Shown: positions 46,250 to 58,804 of the stretch, one piece after another
Layout of the letters: the number at the start of each line of letters is the position of its first letter
Position numbering within the stretch: position 1 is the first letter of the stretch
Source: Limnanthes douglasii subsp. nivea
Lineage: Eukaryota > Streptophyta > Magnoliopsida > Brassicales > Limnanthaceae
Length of the DNA stretch: 64,000 nt
Assembly (NCBI GenBank): GCA_036936605.1
Contig: JAUPFV010000005.1
Location: 229,553,770-229,617,769 of the forward strand
Direction of reading: 5' to 3'
The notes under the pieces: model-generated
What the model was told of the DNA's origin: nothing
Seen by the model: only the letters and a program-made list of their open reading frames with translations
The model's database searches: none
Translations under genes and position numbers: made by a program

Positions 46250-48250
46250 TAACTATCTATCGAAATCATAGATTTTACTTGAAATATTTATTTTATTTTA
46301 AATGGATTCAATAACTTTGGTGGTAATAATATTCTTCTATGTAGCGGATTACTCCACTATATAGTGTAATTGATTTTTCTAGCTTATACAACAACCACCC
46401 ATGAAAACAAAATAAGTTATAGTTTATTTATGTCTATCTTTATCGTCGATATAATATGTATCTACAAAATATTTCAAACAAAAATTATTTTCATGGTTAA
46501 AAACAAGTTGAGTTACCATGTTTAACCACAGATATGTAAAGTACTATTTCATAACATTCTAATGACCATTTTCGGAGCTAAACATGTAATGGGTTGGTAC
46601 ATTAATAGAGTATGATAAGTATGTCCTTGCTCACAACATTGCATACATGATTAAACCTACTAAAGTAAATTATTGAAGAATATTCATAAACTTAACATCT
46701 CAAGGTTCACTAGAGGAAAAAGTTAAGGAAACTCAAACATAAATCTTAACGACATATTGATTGGTTTTGAGTTCCTCATCAAGAATATTTTAACTATTTT
46801 TTCGGGTACTGAGTCTGATTTAAGAGTAACATAGTATACTTCGTATATTTAGTAATCCTTATGCATAAGATTTTTAGTCGTTTTATAAATCTTCATTTCA
46901 AATTGAGTTTTTAAGTTTATTTTTCGTATAATTTAGTTCAAATTTATGTTGTTACTAATCATTTTCATATTATTTACATATAACAATGAATACTTAAAAT
47001 TCAAAATACCTTTTATAATTAAAGTGAAACAAGAGTCGTATTACCTTCTAGTAAAATTTATCCCTAACACAATTCTATCAAACATTTTATATTATTGTCC
47101 AATGGATTGCCTTAGACCATACAAATACTTTTTCAAAAGACATACAAAAATTTATTTCCTAAACTAAAAATTTCAGGTTGGTCCATATGGATTGTTACTT
47201 TTAACACCCTCTACAGAAATATTATTTGATATTCATTTGTTTTAACTATAAGTTAGATTGATACACCAAGACAAATAATATTATAATAGTATTATTTTAA
47301 CTACGAGATAGATAATCTCATTATAATCTACATTTTTTGGATAAAACTATTGACCACTAACCTAGTTTTAAATCTAAGAGAATCATTTTAGTTCGACCCA
47401 TCTTTAACCGTAAATTATCATTCTACACTTTTTATTCTGTTAATTTTTAACTATGGTTCAAGTACGATTCTTAGGAAGAGAATACACCTCCCCTTTCATA
47501 ATCCATATAAACTTGATGTTTTTACAACATCTCACAGACTCATTATAACTCATATGCTCGTTGGATTTAATCTCTTCTAAGATCTTACATAGACAATATG
47601 TTAAATAATTTCTAACATACTTCAAGTTAGGTCTGATTTTTTTATATATATAACAAACTGGTCGGATAATAAAATCATATTTTTCTTCTTGACGATACTA
47701 CCAGATATATTTCAAGAATAGTATCACGTGTTATCTCCCCTTGATATGAATCTGGGGTTTATACTCAGGTATTGAAATTTTACATGTGTTGAATTTCAAA
47801 CATGTTTGGTAATTTTTCTAGTTTTAGGCTTTTAACAAGAAAAATCAATTCATTCAATGGAGAATCTCTATTTAAATTGATCTTCAAATTTAAAGATTTA
47901 TTTAACCACACCTTGTATCATTTATCATCTCGGTAACCTAAAAAGACATATTTTTGAGACATGAGATTTATCTCTGATTCTGATATAGATGTAAACTAAA
48001 CATCCAAATAACCGTAAATTTTTTAAGAAATGTGGTATCCTATTACATATTTTTTTGGTATTTTAAAATTATTGGTCGTGGAGGGGGCTTAATACTTTAC
48101 GTAATAAATATACTTCCACCTTTGCTCCAAAATATCTTGTTTATGCCAAAATTTTCAAACGCGCATATGACCTTCTCTAATATAATCATATTCATTCTTT
48201 TAACTACCTAATTTTATGTGGGTAGCAACAACAAAATCACAATTTCAATA
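46250..48250 (-). mobile_element. Decayed Ty1/copia retrotransposon (integrase end to RT)
   Basis: On the minus strand, an integrase C-terminal motif (KYVFLGYRDDK.YKVWLNKS, then NRDSPLNELIF) lies at about 47830-47960. The RT entry LRFKTRLVVNSFIQK is at about 47330-47380, and IHMDQPEIFSLGNKFLYVF.KSI at about 47110-47200. RNase H-like remnants may follow near 46350. These match copia FLGY, YKARLVA and IYMDQPEGF patterns. Stops are dense and no LTRs are found, so this is an old relic with unclear ends. Confidence 0.7.
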
Positions 48251-48862
48251 TAATCAGTTAAAATAATTTATGGTGATTTTAGCAATACATGTAAGGTTAC
48301 ATTATATGGAAATTCATAGACATAAATATTATCTTGTAATATATAAAAAAACTCGTCAATGTATCAACTAAAAGTAAAAAAATTTAGAATCAAGTAGACG
48401 TAAACCAAATACACCAATAATCAAATCAAGATATAAGTTATGCGAAAAAAACATATATATATATATATATATATTATACTTTACACCAAAAAAATATTTA
48501 AAATCTTATTTCATATAAACAATATCAAATATGAACATAAAAGAATGAAACCATATAAATCGATAGTTTATTCACATATTTAAAAAAATAAAAATCTAGT
48601 ACTATTATCTACTAATTTATATTTTTAATATAAATCAGAATTTTACAAAGGCAAATACAATGTGTATTTCAAAAATAGATTTAAATTTAATATATATATA
48701 TAATAAATAATAATAAAACATATTTTTTATAAAATTTTATATTAGTTAAATCTTATATCATCATTGAGAGCCTCTAAAATAGATCACAAGATGTTATTTA
48801 TTACTATGTAAATCATATTAAAAACTATAACAATGAAATATATTTAAGTGTATTACAATATT
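48251..48862. other. AT-rich DNA with (AT)n run
   Basis: Very AT-rich sequence with an (AT)n microsatellite at 48453-48474 and a shorter TA run near 48690. No gene is seen. Confidence 0.6.
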
Positions 48863-48867
48863 AAATA

Positions 48868-49275
48868 TGGTGAGGATAATTATCGCCTGAGGGTAGGCTT
48901 GTGATTTGATTTGTGTTTTATAGTAGTATGTGGGTGTTATGTGTTTAGAGTAGAGAGTAGAGAGATAATTAAGCTGGCTGGTAGCAGTTAATTCTCATTA
49001 CCCACACTTAATGCAGGTGGTTGGGTATTTATACCCTGATGTTTGGGCCCTTATGGGCTTTCGGGTCATGTTTAATGGACCTGGGTCATGTTCAAAGACC
49101 CATAAGCTCTAAGTAGGAGAGCAAGTAGCTTAGTCAAGTAGTGTTTAGGTTTTTTAGTACTTTTGTCATAGTTCGAACAGTCCTATGGTCAGAGTGTTCG
49201 AAGTGATCTGTCCGGTCCGGAGGCCTTGGACCGATCTGTCCTTGTCCGGGGAGTATGCAGAATTCGGACTCATCA
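48868..49275 (-). repeat. Tat B 3' LTR
   Basis: The plus strand reads TGGTGAGGATAATTATC ... GAATTCGGACTCATCA. It is the downstream LTR of the minus-strand element, bordered on its inner side by the polypurine tract (complement of 49276-49290). Confidence 0.95.
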
Positions 49276-49442
49276 GGAGCCCTTTTTTTAGGTGTTTGTG
49301 CAAATACTCTTGCCAAAGACCTGAAAAACAGTCTGACACCAGGGGTAGTTTTAATCCGGACAGGTCTGTCAATTTGGGCTATGTGTTTATCCGGATAGAT
49401 AAAGCTTCACGAATTCAAAACGGTTTTTGCCAGAGTTCGTGG

Positions 49443-49623
49443 GACACGTGTCACTCTCTAATTGGTTGCTTCAGTCGTTTTTTCACCTTGAATTTCGAAC
49501 CCACCTTCTTCGAAAAGCAACCTCTTAATTAAAGGTGGTGACATCAGCGCCGTCTTTTAATCATTACCAATCTTTTCGAATTCTCCTAGGAATCAACTTC
49601 CTTTTTCAGATTTACTATAAATA
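49443..49623 (+). promoter_or_regulatory. Promoter of the Tat B antisense gene
   Basis: G-box GACACGTGTC (49443-49452), ATTGG (49461-49465), TGACATCA (49539-49546) and TATAAATA (49616-49623) precede ATG 49723 by about 100 bases. G-box to TATA spacing (173 bases) equals that in Tat A (172). Confidence 0.7.
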
Positions 49624-49722
49624 CAAACTTACTTTCTACTGTTTTACCATCTTCTTCAAATTTACTCTGCAAAATCTCTCAAAGCTTTCTCTCTCTAAAG
49701 CAAAAACTTAGTTCGATAGTTT

Positions 49723-52688
49723 ATGTTTACAGCGAGGAACGCTCTTGTCAAAGACGGGTGGCTCAACCTTTCTGAGTTAGAGAAAGCTCAAAAAGTCGAA
49801 AGAGATAGACGGATTGCAGTAGGGTTACCCTCCTCGCCTGTTGACATACCAATCACCTCTGCTACTGAGTCAGATCGAGGCTCTTCTTCTTCCAAAGGCA
49901 CTAAGCCTAGAAAACTATTTCAAACCAACCTCTCCCCCATAATCTCTGGTTCCTCAGTTCAGGAATCGGAGCCTGCCGTCGAGCCAGGAGTTACAGCCAC
50001 TAGCCTTAAAAAACCCTCTCCCTTCATAGCAATGGGATCAGATACGGAGCACTCTCCTGAGAAGCTAGTCGATAGGAGGAAAGGCCGGTTGGTTAAAGGC
50101 CAAGGGTCTAAAAACACTCTCTCTAAGTCGGGGGCAAAAGACAGCAGCACCGGGTCAGAGGTGCCTATTAGAGCCCCCAAGGACAGGCTGTCCGGACCGG
50201 AGGGCTCCAATCCAAGTCTTCGACAAGAAACTTCTGTTCCAGATACTCTACCGGAGAGCAGAAATCAAAGGGGCACTGAGGCCCATCAGTGCAGAGACAA
50301 GGCTGAGTCAAATTTGAACCCTCCCCCCACTACAGCTGCTGAAATCCCTTCAACAATTATGGAGGAAGTGATGGAGGACTCTATTAAAGAGGCCCCATTC
50401 GAGTATGAGCCCTCCGGTCAGACCAGTAAAGAGATAGTTGCCAAGAAGGACAAGGGCAAAGAGAAGTTGTATTTGAGGCATCCGGATCTGCCGGAGAGCC
50501 TAGAAGGAAAAGCGGGGCCTTGTTTTCACAAGGTCAGCGTTAATTACCTCCTCTCCTTACAAAAAATCAACTACGCATTCATCCACACTGCTGAGCTGGG
50601 CAGGATGCGTTCGAAGTGGGGCATACCAGAAAATGTAAAGATCAGGATTCCTATACACCCGGAGACTCCTATGGATTGTAAGTTAAGTGAAGTGGTCATG
50701 TTCACGGAGTTATTCAACTGGGGCTCAGGTTCCCACTAGACCCAGAGATTGTCAGATACTTCCATCTGATAAAACTCTGTCCGAGCCAACTGAGCCCCAA
50801 CGCTTGGTACACCCTCATGTCTTACATCATGGCATCAAGGCTATCCGAGATCCCTCTACCAATGGAGGAGTTCGCTGCAGTGGCCAGCCTTTATAGAAAC
50901 CACCACATCCCCTTTTACCACTTTAACATGGGGGATGATTTCAAGGCGGTGGATGATTTGCTGGAGGCAGAGAGGAATTGGAGGACCCAATTCCTGTTTG
51001 TCAGTGTTGCCTGGGAGAATGGCAAGAAGATCAAATCCGGAGAGAACCCAAGCCTCCTCAGAAGCAAGTGGAGGAGTGATTGTAAGTCTTCTTACTTTAT
51101 TCTATTGTTTCTCTTCTCTTTTTTTCCTTAAAAGTAGTTCGAACTAATGGGTCTCACTTTTGCCTTGACAGTGCTACCCAAGGAGTTCAGTGACTATCAG
51201 AAAGCCGGGCAGGCTACTTGTGGCAAGATTAATGCCTGGGCTGCTGAGAAATGGGGGAATCGATTCCACGCTGCTTTCACCAGTGGCAACTTGGCAAGGT
51301 CTCACTTGTGGAACACCACAGGTCGGAGAGACTTGACCTGGGAGGAGCTCACCACCCAGCCTCCTCCGGACGTTGTGCTTAAGAAGACCCATGAACCAGA
51401 TGGGACACTCTTCCTGCCAGGCCGGGCCAAAGCCCCGAGCAAGATGAAAGGCAAGAAGAAGAAGGGCAAAAAGGTGGTGGGTGATGCTAACCCTCCTGAT
51501 GCAGAGAAGGATGCTCCAACAGATCCGGAGGGGTCAGCCCAGAGCCAAATTGATGCTGCTCTCCTAGAAGTGGTGGAGCAAGAGACTGAGAAACAAGAAG
51601 CGAACCTCCCAAAACCTTCAAGGGCTTCCAAGAGGAATCGTAAACAAGGAAGCGAAGGCACAGACCGGGAAGCCAAGAAGAAGAAAATTTCTAAGGGAGA
51701 AGAGCTTTCTCTCTGGGCTGTGAAGCCTTCTTCCCAAGCTGATCCTGCTGACCCAATGCATGCCGAGGAGATTCTGGGTGACTTTCATACCGATGAGGTT
51801 GAGGGGGGAGATATCAACATCGATGGAGTAGACATCACCGGTCTTGGTGAGCTTGGTGAATACTTCCTCAATCTTCCCAGAGATGACTTTGCCGGGCCTT
51901 ACCTTCCTCCAAGCACCTCCAACACGGTCACTTTTAATGGTAAGACTTTTAGCGTTTCTAGTGAAAGGGATCCCATAGGCCACTCTTTGTTGAGCAACGT
52001 TCAGCCTGTACTTGTGTTGGAGAAACAAGTCCGAAACCAGGCTGATATCATCAAAGATCTCAAGTCTGACAAAGAGAGGTTGTCCGATGACCTTCGCACT
52101 GCCACTTCCAATGCTGACGTTTTAAAGGAGGAAACCGAGGAGTTAAAGAGAAAGCAAGAGGCAAGTACCACAAAAGTCTCTTCTTTAGAGGACACCATTA
52201 GAGATCTCCGGGAGAAGTTGTCCGGTCTGGAGAAAGACCTTAACACCTCAAAGGGAGAATCCAAAGCCAATGATCAAATCATCACCAACCTGACCAATGA
52301 CAAAATCGCTCTTGAGAATACAGTGTCTAAGGCTGCTGAGGAGAAAACCACTTTGCTACAGGAGCAGGAGGCCAAGATCCAAGCCAAGATCAATGCTTAT
52401 GCTACCAGAATGATCGACAGCCAGGAGGACATGTACGCCAAAGTGAGGTCTGACATGTTTCTACTCTTCCACGAGAAGTTTCTGAAGAGGAACCTAGAGG
52501 ACTTATGGCTTCATGTTGAGCCTGAAGACCTCCCGTATCATACGATGGCCGAAGGCGACCGGTATGGCTACTCTAGTGATTCCTTAGATGACGAAGAACA
52601 CACCGGGGAGAAAATTGGCGAAGAGAAAGACGATCCTATAGGAAAGAAGGTAGATGAAGGTGAGCCATCTTCAAAGGCTCAACCTTAA
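49723..52688 (+). pseudogene. Tat B antisense gene, two exons, one frameshift
   Basis: Exon 1 is 49723-51081 and exon 2 is 51172-52688, around a 90-base GT-AG intron (51082-51171). The protein would be about 958 residues with the same order as Tat A: Ser/Pro-rich N-terminus, the LFNWG...PLDPE / MASRLSEIPLPMEEF domain (Transposase_28-like), basic patches (KKKKGKK, KRNRKQ), a coiled coil at about 52010-52390 and an acidic Ser/Asp tail. The only break seen is a 1-base deletion near 50724 (FNWGSGSH instead of FNWGLRFP). Exon 2 is fully open. It is thus better preserved than the pol gene on the other strand. Confidence 0.87.
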
Positions 52689-53167
52689 CTTATGATTTAC
52701 TTTGTTTTTATTCAGACTAAAGTCCTTGGAAGGCCAAGGCATTCTTTTTTGTAATTGCGTCCGGTATCTGACTGGATAGGTTTTTTGTTCTACTCTGACC
52801 ATTCAATAGTCCTTGGAAGGCCAAGGCACTTTAAGTTATTTCAATGAATGTTTCTGTTTTGCACAAATCTCATCTTCTTTCATTGTTTGTTCTAATTTTG
52901 ATGGTTAGAGTTTAAATAGCCTTTAATTATTTCATAGTGAGAGTGTTTAAGTTCTCCGGCTAGAGTTTAAATAGCCCTTAGTTATTTCAATCGGGATAGT
53001 GTGACAAAGAAAATTTTTTAAAACACTTGGAAATTTTTTAAGAAGGCATCGAATTTCATTCAAAAGCCCGGACACCTCATTAAAACCTCCCTGTGCCACC
53101 AGGGAGGAAAGAGTATGCCCCCAAATATTTACATAGATGTTTAAACAAGTAAATATTTACACAAATG
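52689..53167. repeat. Convergent 3' interval between antisense gene and pol (Tat B)
   Basis: Carries the same duplicated motifs as 35478-36004: CCTTGGAAGGCCAAGG twice (about 52722 and 52811) and two copies of agagtttaaatagcc (about 52907 and 52962). Confidence 0.7.
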
Positions 53168-54364
53168 CTATTCCAAGTATATCTGGAGATGCTCGATATT
53201 CCAAGGATGAGTCAAAACTCTTCCATCTTTGTCTTCCAACCAATATGTTCCAGGTTTAATTCTCTCAACAACCATATACGGACCCTCCCAAGTTGGGGCC
53301 AGCTTTCTGAACAGCTTTTCTTTAGTGTGTAAGAAGACCTTCCTCAATACCTTGTCCCCCGGTTGGAAATCTCTTCTTTTAACTTTGGAAGCAAACCTGC
53401 TTCTCATCAAGCCCTGATAGTGTGAAACTCTAAGGTGAGCTTTAACTCGTCTTTCTTCTATCAAATCAAGTTGACCTCTGATTGCCACCTCGTTAGCATG
53501 TTCGGAGAAGTTGTGAACACGAAATGATGGGAGAGTTGCTTCTATGGGAGCTACTGCATCCATCCCATAGACCAAAGCAAAGGGTGACTCTTGTGTTGCA
53601 GCCCCAGGTGTTGTCCGGTAGGCCCACAAGACCTCTTGTAGATAACTAGGCCACTTCCCAGCAACCCCTTCCAAATTCTTCTTTAAACCGGACAGTATAG
53701 TCCTATTAGCCACTTCAACTTGCCCATTTTCTTGTGGGTGGAAAGGTGAAAAAAAACAATGTTGTATACCCCTTGAGGCATAGAAACTTTCCATTTCCCT
53801 ATTGTCGAACTGTGGCCCATTGTCTGTTGTTATCTTTTGTGGGACACCAAATCTGCAACAGATGTTGGATAGAATGAATTTTATAACAGCTTTTGATGTT
53901 GTTCCTGCTAGAGGGGCTGCTTCAATCCATTTTGAAAAGTAGTCTATGACCACAATTATAGTTTTGCGTCCTCCGGACGCCACAGGAAGAGGCCCTACTA
54001 AATACAACCCCCATCGAGCAAAAGGAATAGGCTCAGAAATTGACTCTAAAGGAATGGCCGGGACATGAATTTCATTGCTGTACCTCTGGCATGGGTCACA
54101 CCTTCTTACCAATTCCTTAGCATCTTTCATGATAGATGGCCAATAGTAACCGGACAGTAAAACTCTTCTTGTTAAAGCTCTGAACCCACAATGGGCTGAT
54201 CCCTCACCATCATGCAATTCGGAGAGGACTAATTGAGACTCTTCATCCCCCAAACAGCGCAGGAGAGGTTTACTATAAGACTTTTTATACAACACTTCTC
54301 TCAATATGATGAAACCACGAGCCTTGTGTTTCAATGTTCTGGCTAGTGACTTATCCGGAGGCAC
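53168..54364 (-). CDS. int: Tat B integrase
   Basis: An open frame of 398 codons contains the HHCC finger intact (LHDGEGSAHCGF ... CDPC). The core has KITTDNGPQFDN and NGQVEVANRT, with the second Asp and the Glu present. The first catalytic position reads WGLYLVGPL, where Tat A has LDLVGPL, so the first Asp is replaced by Tyr. It is separated from the RNase H frame by a TAA near 54413. The protein would be integrase-like but catalytically dead. Confidence 0.9.
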   Translation of the reverse strand: MPPDKSLARTLKHKARGFIILREVLYKKSYSKPLLRCLGDEESQLVLSELHDGEGSAHCGFRALTRRVLLSGYYWPSIMKDAKELVRRCDPCQRYSNEIHVPAIPLESISEPIPFARWGLYLVGPLPVASGGRKTIIVVIDYFSKWIEAAPLAGTTSKAVIKFILSNICCRFGVPQKITTDNGPQFDNREMESFYASRGIQHCFFSPFHPQENGQVEVANRTILSGLKKNLEGVAGKWPSYLQEVLWAYRTTPGAATQESPFALVYGMDAVAPIEATLPSFRVHNFSEHANEVAIRGQLDLIEERRVKAHLRVSHYQGLMRSRFASKVKRRDFQPGDKVLRKVFLHTKEKLFRKLAPTWEGPYMVVERIKPGTYWLEDKDGRVLTHPWNIEHLQIYLE

Positions 54365-56455
54365 GACACCATCAGAGAGATATTGCAGGAGAGGAAACCT
54401 CCAGTCTTGAGGTTGTTACACTTGCACTTCAAAAATTTCCTCTTCTTTACCCTTACGAAGTTGAATGGAGGGGCTTTCCAGCACATGGATCCATGGATAT
54501 GACTCCGTATATGCTATGGTTGCTAATGAGTCTGCTAGCTCATTTTCTGCCCGGGGAATGTGCTCATAAACAACACTTTTAAACTTGAGTGCTTCATTCT
54601 TAAGGAGGAGTAAATATTTCACAAGTTGCTCCTTCTTAGCCTCAGATTGGCCTTGGGCATGGTGGATAAGAAGTTGGGAGTCACTTAGTAGCTTGACCCT
54701 CTTAGCCCCACAAATGTAGGCTAACTTTAAACCAGCTATAGCTGCTTCGTATTCAGACTCATTATTAGATGCCCTGAAAGCAAAACAAATAGCCCGGTAC
54801 ATTTTGTCTCCATATGGGGAAGTTAAACACACCCTTGCACCACATCCCATAGTGCTAGATCCACCATCTGTTCGGACGACCCATACCTTTTTATCTTTTA
54901 TATCAATAGTTTGCTCCGAATCCCTGTCGGAGTGGAATTCAACCAAAAAGTCTGCCACAGCTTGGGCCTTGACTGCTGTTCGGGGAGCAAAGTCTATGTC
55001 GAAGTCCCCCAATTCTACTGACCACTTAGTCATCTTGCTTGAAATGTCTGCCTTTTGGAGGACATTCTTCAGGGGAAAAGAAGTCCGGACGATGATGGGA
55101 TGAGCCTGGAAATAAGGCCTCATCTTCCTGGCAGCTATCACCAGGGATAATACTAATTTTTCGAGTTTCAAGTAACGCCTTTCTGCATCTATCAAACTTT
55201 TGCTGATGTACTACACTGGATGGGGATGACCACTGACTTCCCTTACCAACACAGCACTGATGGTACAACTTGAAACTGCCAAATATACGAAGAGTGTCTC
55301 CCCACCAACTGGCTTAAACAAAGTTTTGGGGGAGGACAAGTGCTTCTTGATCTCATTGAAAGCTTCATCACACTGTGGGGTCCAATCGAATCCCTTTGCA
55401 CCCTTCAAGGTTTGAAAGAAAGGGGCACACCTGTCCGAAGACCTTGAGATAAATCTGTTTAAGGCAGCTAATCTCCCCGTTAACCGCTGTACTTCTTTAA
55501 TGTTTCGAGGAGGCTCCATTTGAAATAGGGCATTAAGCTGGTCCGGGTCGGGTTGTATTCCATGCTCACTTATAATATAGCCCAGAAACTTTCTAGACTG
55601 CACCCCGAACACACACTTTTCTGGGTTTAATTTCAAATTCACTTTTACCAAGTTGGCAAACGTTTCTTGGAGATCGGACAAGTGCAACTGCTCATCCACA
55701 CTTTTCACCATCATGTCATCAATGTACACTTCCATATTTCTTCCAATCTGATCAGCAAATGCCTTGTTGACTAATCTCTGATAAGTAGCCCCAGAATTTT
55801 TCAAACCAAAGGGCATTACCTTGTAGCAATGAAGACCTCTGTCAGTGACAAATGTGGTATGCTCTTGATCCTTCAGATCTACTTGAATCTGGTTGTATCC
55901 GGAGAAGGCATCCATAAAGGAAAGTAGCTTGTTTCCAGAGGTGGAGTCTACTAACTAATCAATCCGGGGGACCGGATATAAATCTTTTGGACAAGCTCTA
56001 TTGAGATATGTGAAGTCAATGCACATACGCCACTTGCCATTTTTATTTTTCACCAGAACCGGATTGGCAGTCCACAAAGGATATTGAGACTCCTTGATGT
56101 GCCCCATCTTTGTGAGCCTGACAACCTATTGCACAATGACATCAGCCTTCTCCTTAGAAAAAGCTCTTCTCTTTTGAACCACTGGTGCTACGTCTCTCCA
56201 GACGGAAAAGTGATGTGATATCACTTCTGCTGGAACCCCAGTAACATCAGCATTGCACCAAGCAAAAATGTGCTGATGGTTCTTCAAAAACTTTAACATT
56301 TCATCTTTCAAAACAGGTGGCATCTTAGACCCTATCTTAACACTTTTTCCTTCTTCCAGACAGTGTGTTTCTACCTCTTCGATTGGTATCAATACTCTAG
56401 GGGTCTCTCTGGGTTCATCAATTTCACCCTCACCCCCAGAAAGGCCCTCAAATTG
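54365..56455 (-). pseudogene. pol: Tat B reverse transcriptase and dual RNase H
   Basis: In frame with gag-pro after the TAG at 56456. RT retains YIDDMMV and FGLKNSGATYQR (in 55211-55915). The first RNase H lacks its Asp (VYLAVSS), and the second retains VRTDGGSS, ESEYEAA, LLSDSQ and ENELADSLA. In-frame stops occur at about 56123, 55955, 55208 and 54413. No functional product is possible without suppression. Confidence 0.9.
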
Positions 56456-56458
56456 CTA
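56456..56458 (-). other. Candidate suppressible stop between protease and RT (Tat B)
   Basis: The minus strand reads GAA CAA TAG CAA TTT GAG, with the same frame open downstream. It is at exactly the homologous codon to the TAG at 32234-32236 of Tat A. Confidence 0.55.
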
Positions 56459-58733
56459 TTGTTCGTTAATATGGACTGCCCCCAGCGTTCGAGGAGCCAG
56501 GGCGGTAGCATAACATTCCCTTGCAATCTTTTGGCTACTCCGGACGACTCCAACCTGTCCCTGAACAACATATTTCAAGCACTGGTGGACTGTTGAAGCC
56601 ACTGTGTGCATCCCAGAGAGCCAAGACCTCCCTAGAATAACATTATAGCAAGTGGGACAATCCACCACAATAAAGAGTATTCTGACCATTTTCTTGAAAG
56701 GGCCCTTGCCCAATAGAACTTCCTCTTCGAACTCACCGATCACATCTGCTGAGCTGCCTGTAAAGACCACAATTGATATGTTCGAACTCTGAATTACAAC
56801 TGGATTTTTCATTCTCTTGTATGTAGCTAGGAAAAGGATATTGGCTGAGCTTCCAGTATCCACCAAAATTCGTCTTATGTCGTTGCCCCCAATAGATGCT
56901 CCTATGACAACAGCATCCTCATGAGGGCCAGCAATATCTCTTAAATCATCTTCATCAAAAACAATGAAGGGGAATGAATTTTGTGACTGATAGGAAGTCA
57001 TGCCTCCTTCTAGCTGGGAGGCTAAAGTATGAACGTGCCTCTTCTTCGAAGAAGCAGTAGGAGCTGTCATAGTGTCCCCTCCGAAAATTGTAAGTGACTC
57101 AAAAAACTTAATGAGTCCGGAGACCGACCTAGAACATTCCTCAATTATAACCATGGCTCCCTCCGGAGCAACATTACTTGGACCAACCCGGTGAGTGTTG
57201 TCAAGTCTGTTGCCTCCTCTTCTTTTGATGTAAGCCTCTAGCTTTCCCCTCTCAATCAAGTTCTGAACTTCATGTTTCAACACTATGCAGTCATCAGTGG
57301 TATGACCAATATCATTGTGATATTGGCAAAAGGAGTTATTGCGATGCTCTCTGGGAGACTGCAATGTGGCTGGTCTCCGATAATGCACCTCGTCCTTTGT
57401 TTTATCAAAAATGGTGGCCACACTTTCTTTCAATTCTGCGAACCACTCTGGTTGGACCCATGGCCCTCTCTTGTTTCTGGATTGCTGACTTTGAGCAGGA
57501 GCAGCTGGCTGAGACTGAGCTTTTGCCCTACCATGCCCCTGTCTGGTCTCTCTTGCTTTGTTCCTGGACTGATTCTGATTGGGATTTGGTGCCACCGGGG
57601 TAGACCTCACCTGCCTGTGCATCCTGGTTTTCTTTGTTTCATCAACGTTTATTTGTTTTCCAACCTGATTCAGCAACCCTCCCCATGTCATGGCCTTTTT
57701 CCTGGTCACTGAATCAGCTAGATTGCCTTGGTTCAAACCCTGCCTTAGGGATGCTATTGCCACCTATTCGAAGCAATCAGCCAACCCATTCTTGGTATTC
57801 ACAAAACAACTTATATATTCTTTCAAGGACTCATTTGGCTCCTGGGCACAATGGATTATTGTGTCTCCATTGCCCTTTAGCTCTTTACTCCCTACAAACT
57901 GCCTTCGAAAGGCTACCCAAAAAGTATCGAAATCTGTAATACAACCCTGAGGCAGGCTGTTGTACCATTTTAGAGCACTCTCCGTAAACGATTGGGAGAA
58001 TGCCCTACAAAGTAGCTTGTCATCTTCGTCAAAGTTCATCATGAAAATTTTAAATTGTTCCAAATGGTTGTCCGGATCAGTACTGCCATCATACTTTTCT
58101 ATTTTGGTACTGTCAAACCTCTTAGGGAGGTTTCCGGACAGAATTTTAGAAGACAATGGAGATTGCCTCCAGTTTCTTCCACGACTGAACACAGTACCCT
58201 CATTGGGAGTTGCAAAGATACCTGGTTCATCGTGAAAAGCGAAGGGATCCATCAGCATCCGGTCCACATGCTTCCGGCTATGAGATGATCCTTTACCAAT
58301 ATGCCTCTTCATCTTTCCTTGTCTATCCCTTTTTCTTGAATTGTTTTTTAATTTGCTTTTGCTTCTTTCTAGTTTGACCCTCATCGCTGCTAGAGGATAA
58401 GGATTTTTCAACTCCCTCACTGTCTGAAGAGCTATCAGAAGATTCTGAGCTTGAGTCAGAACTCTCCACTGGCTTAGACCGGTGAGACTTTTTGGAACTG
58501 GTATGAGTCTTTTTGGTGCTCACAAGAGTCTTCGAAGACTCATGCTCTCTGGGGTTATCGGTGTGATGAGCAGCTGATGCTTTGGATTTTTCTTTCAAGC
58601 CCATCCTAGCCTTTTCGGCCCTCAGAGCTTCTATTTCACCCTTTAGTCTATCACGCTCTTCGATAGTGTACTCATCGTTCTCTCCCACCACTTCGAGCAG
58701 AGCTGGTGGTACTTCTGGATTGTCCGGATTCAT
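56456..58733 (-). pseudogene. gag-pro: Tat B Gag-protease
   Basis: Starts at ATG 58733 (MNPDNPEVPPALLEV) and ends at the TAG 56456-56458 in the context CAA TAG CAA TTT. A frameshift near 58340 in the Lys/Arg-rich linker and a TAG at about 57764 (Gln in Tat A) interrupt it. The zinc knuckle (CQYHNDIGHTTDDC) and protease motif (ILVDTGSSANIL) are intact. Relative to Tat A, about ten residues after MVIIE are missing and the DSSSESSDSSSDSEG repeat is longer. Confidence 0.9.
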
Positions 58734-58783
58734 TCGGACATATTTTCTTAGCTGGTTTGAATGCTTGATTCAGGCACCTTCTC

Positions 58784-58801
58784 CTCCCACTGTGGTCACC
58801 A
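58784..58801 (-). other. Tat B primer binding site
   Basis: TGGTGACCACAGTGGGAG on the minus strand, 3 bases inside the 5' LTR. Confidence 0.6.
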
Positions 58802-58804
58802 ATT

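Noticed and set aside
48453..48474. (AT)n run as a possible origin or regulatory site
   Set aside because: A plain microsatellite in very AT-rich DNA, with nothing supporting a function.
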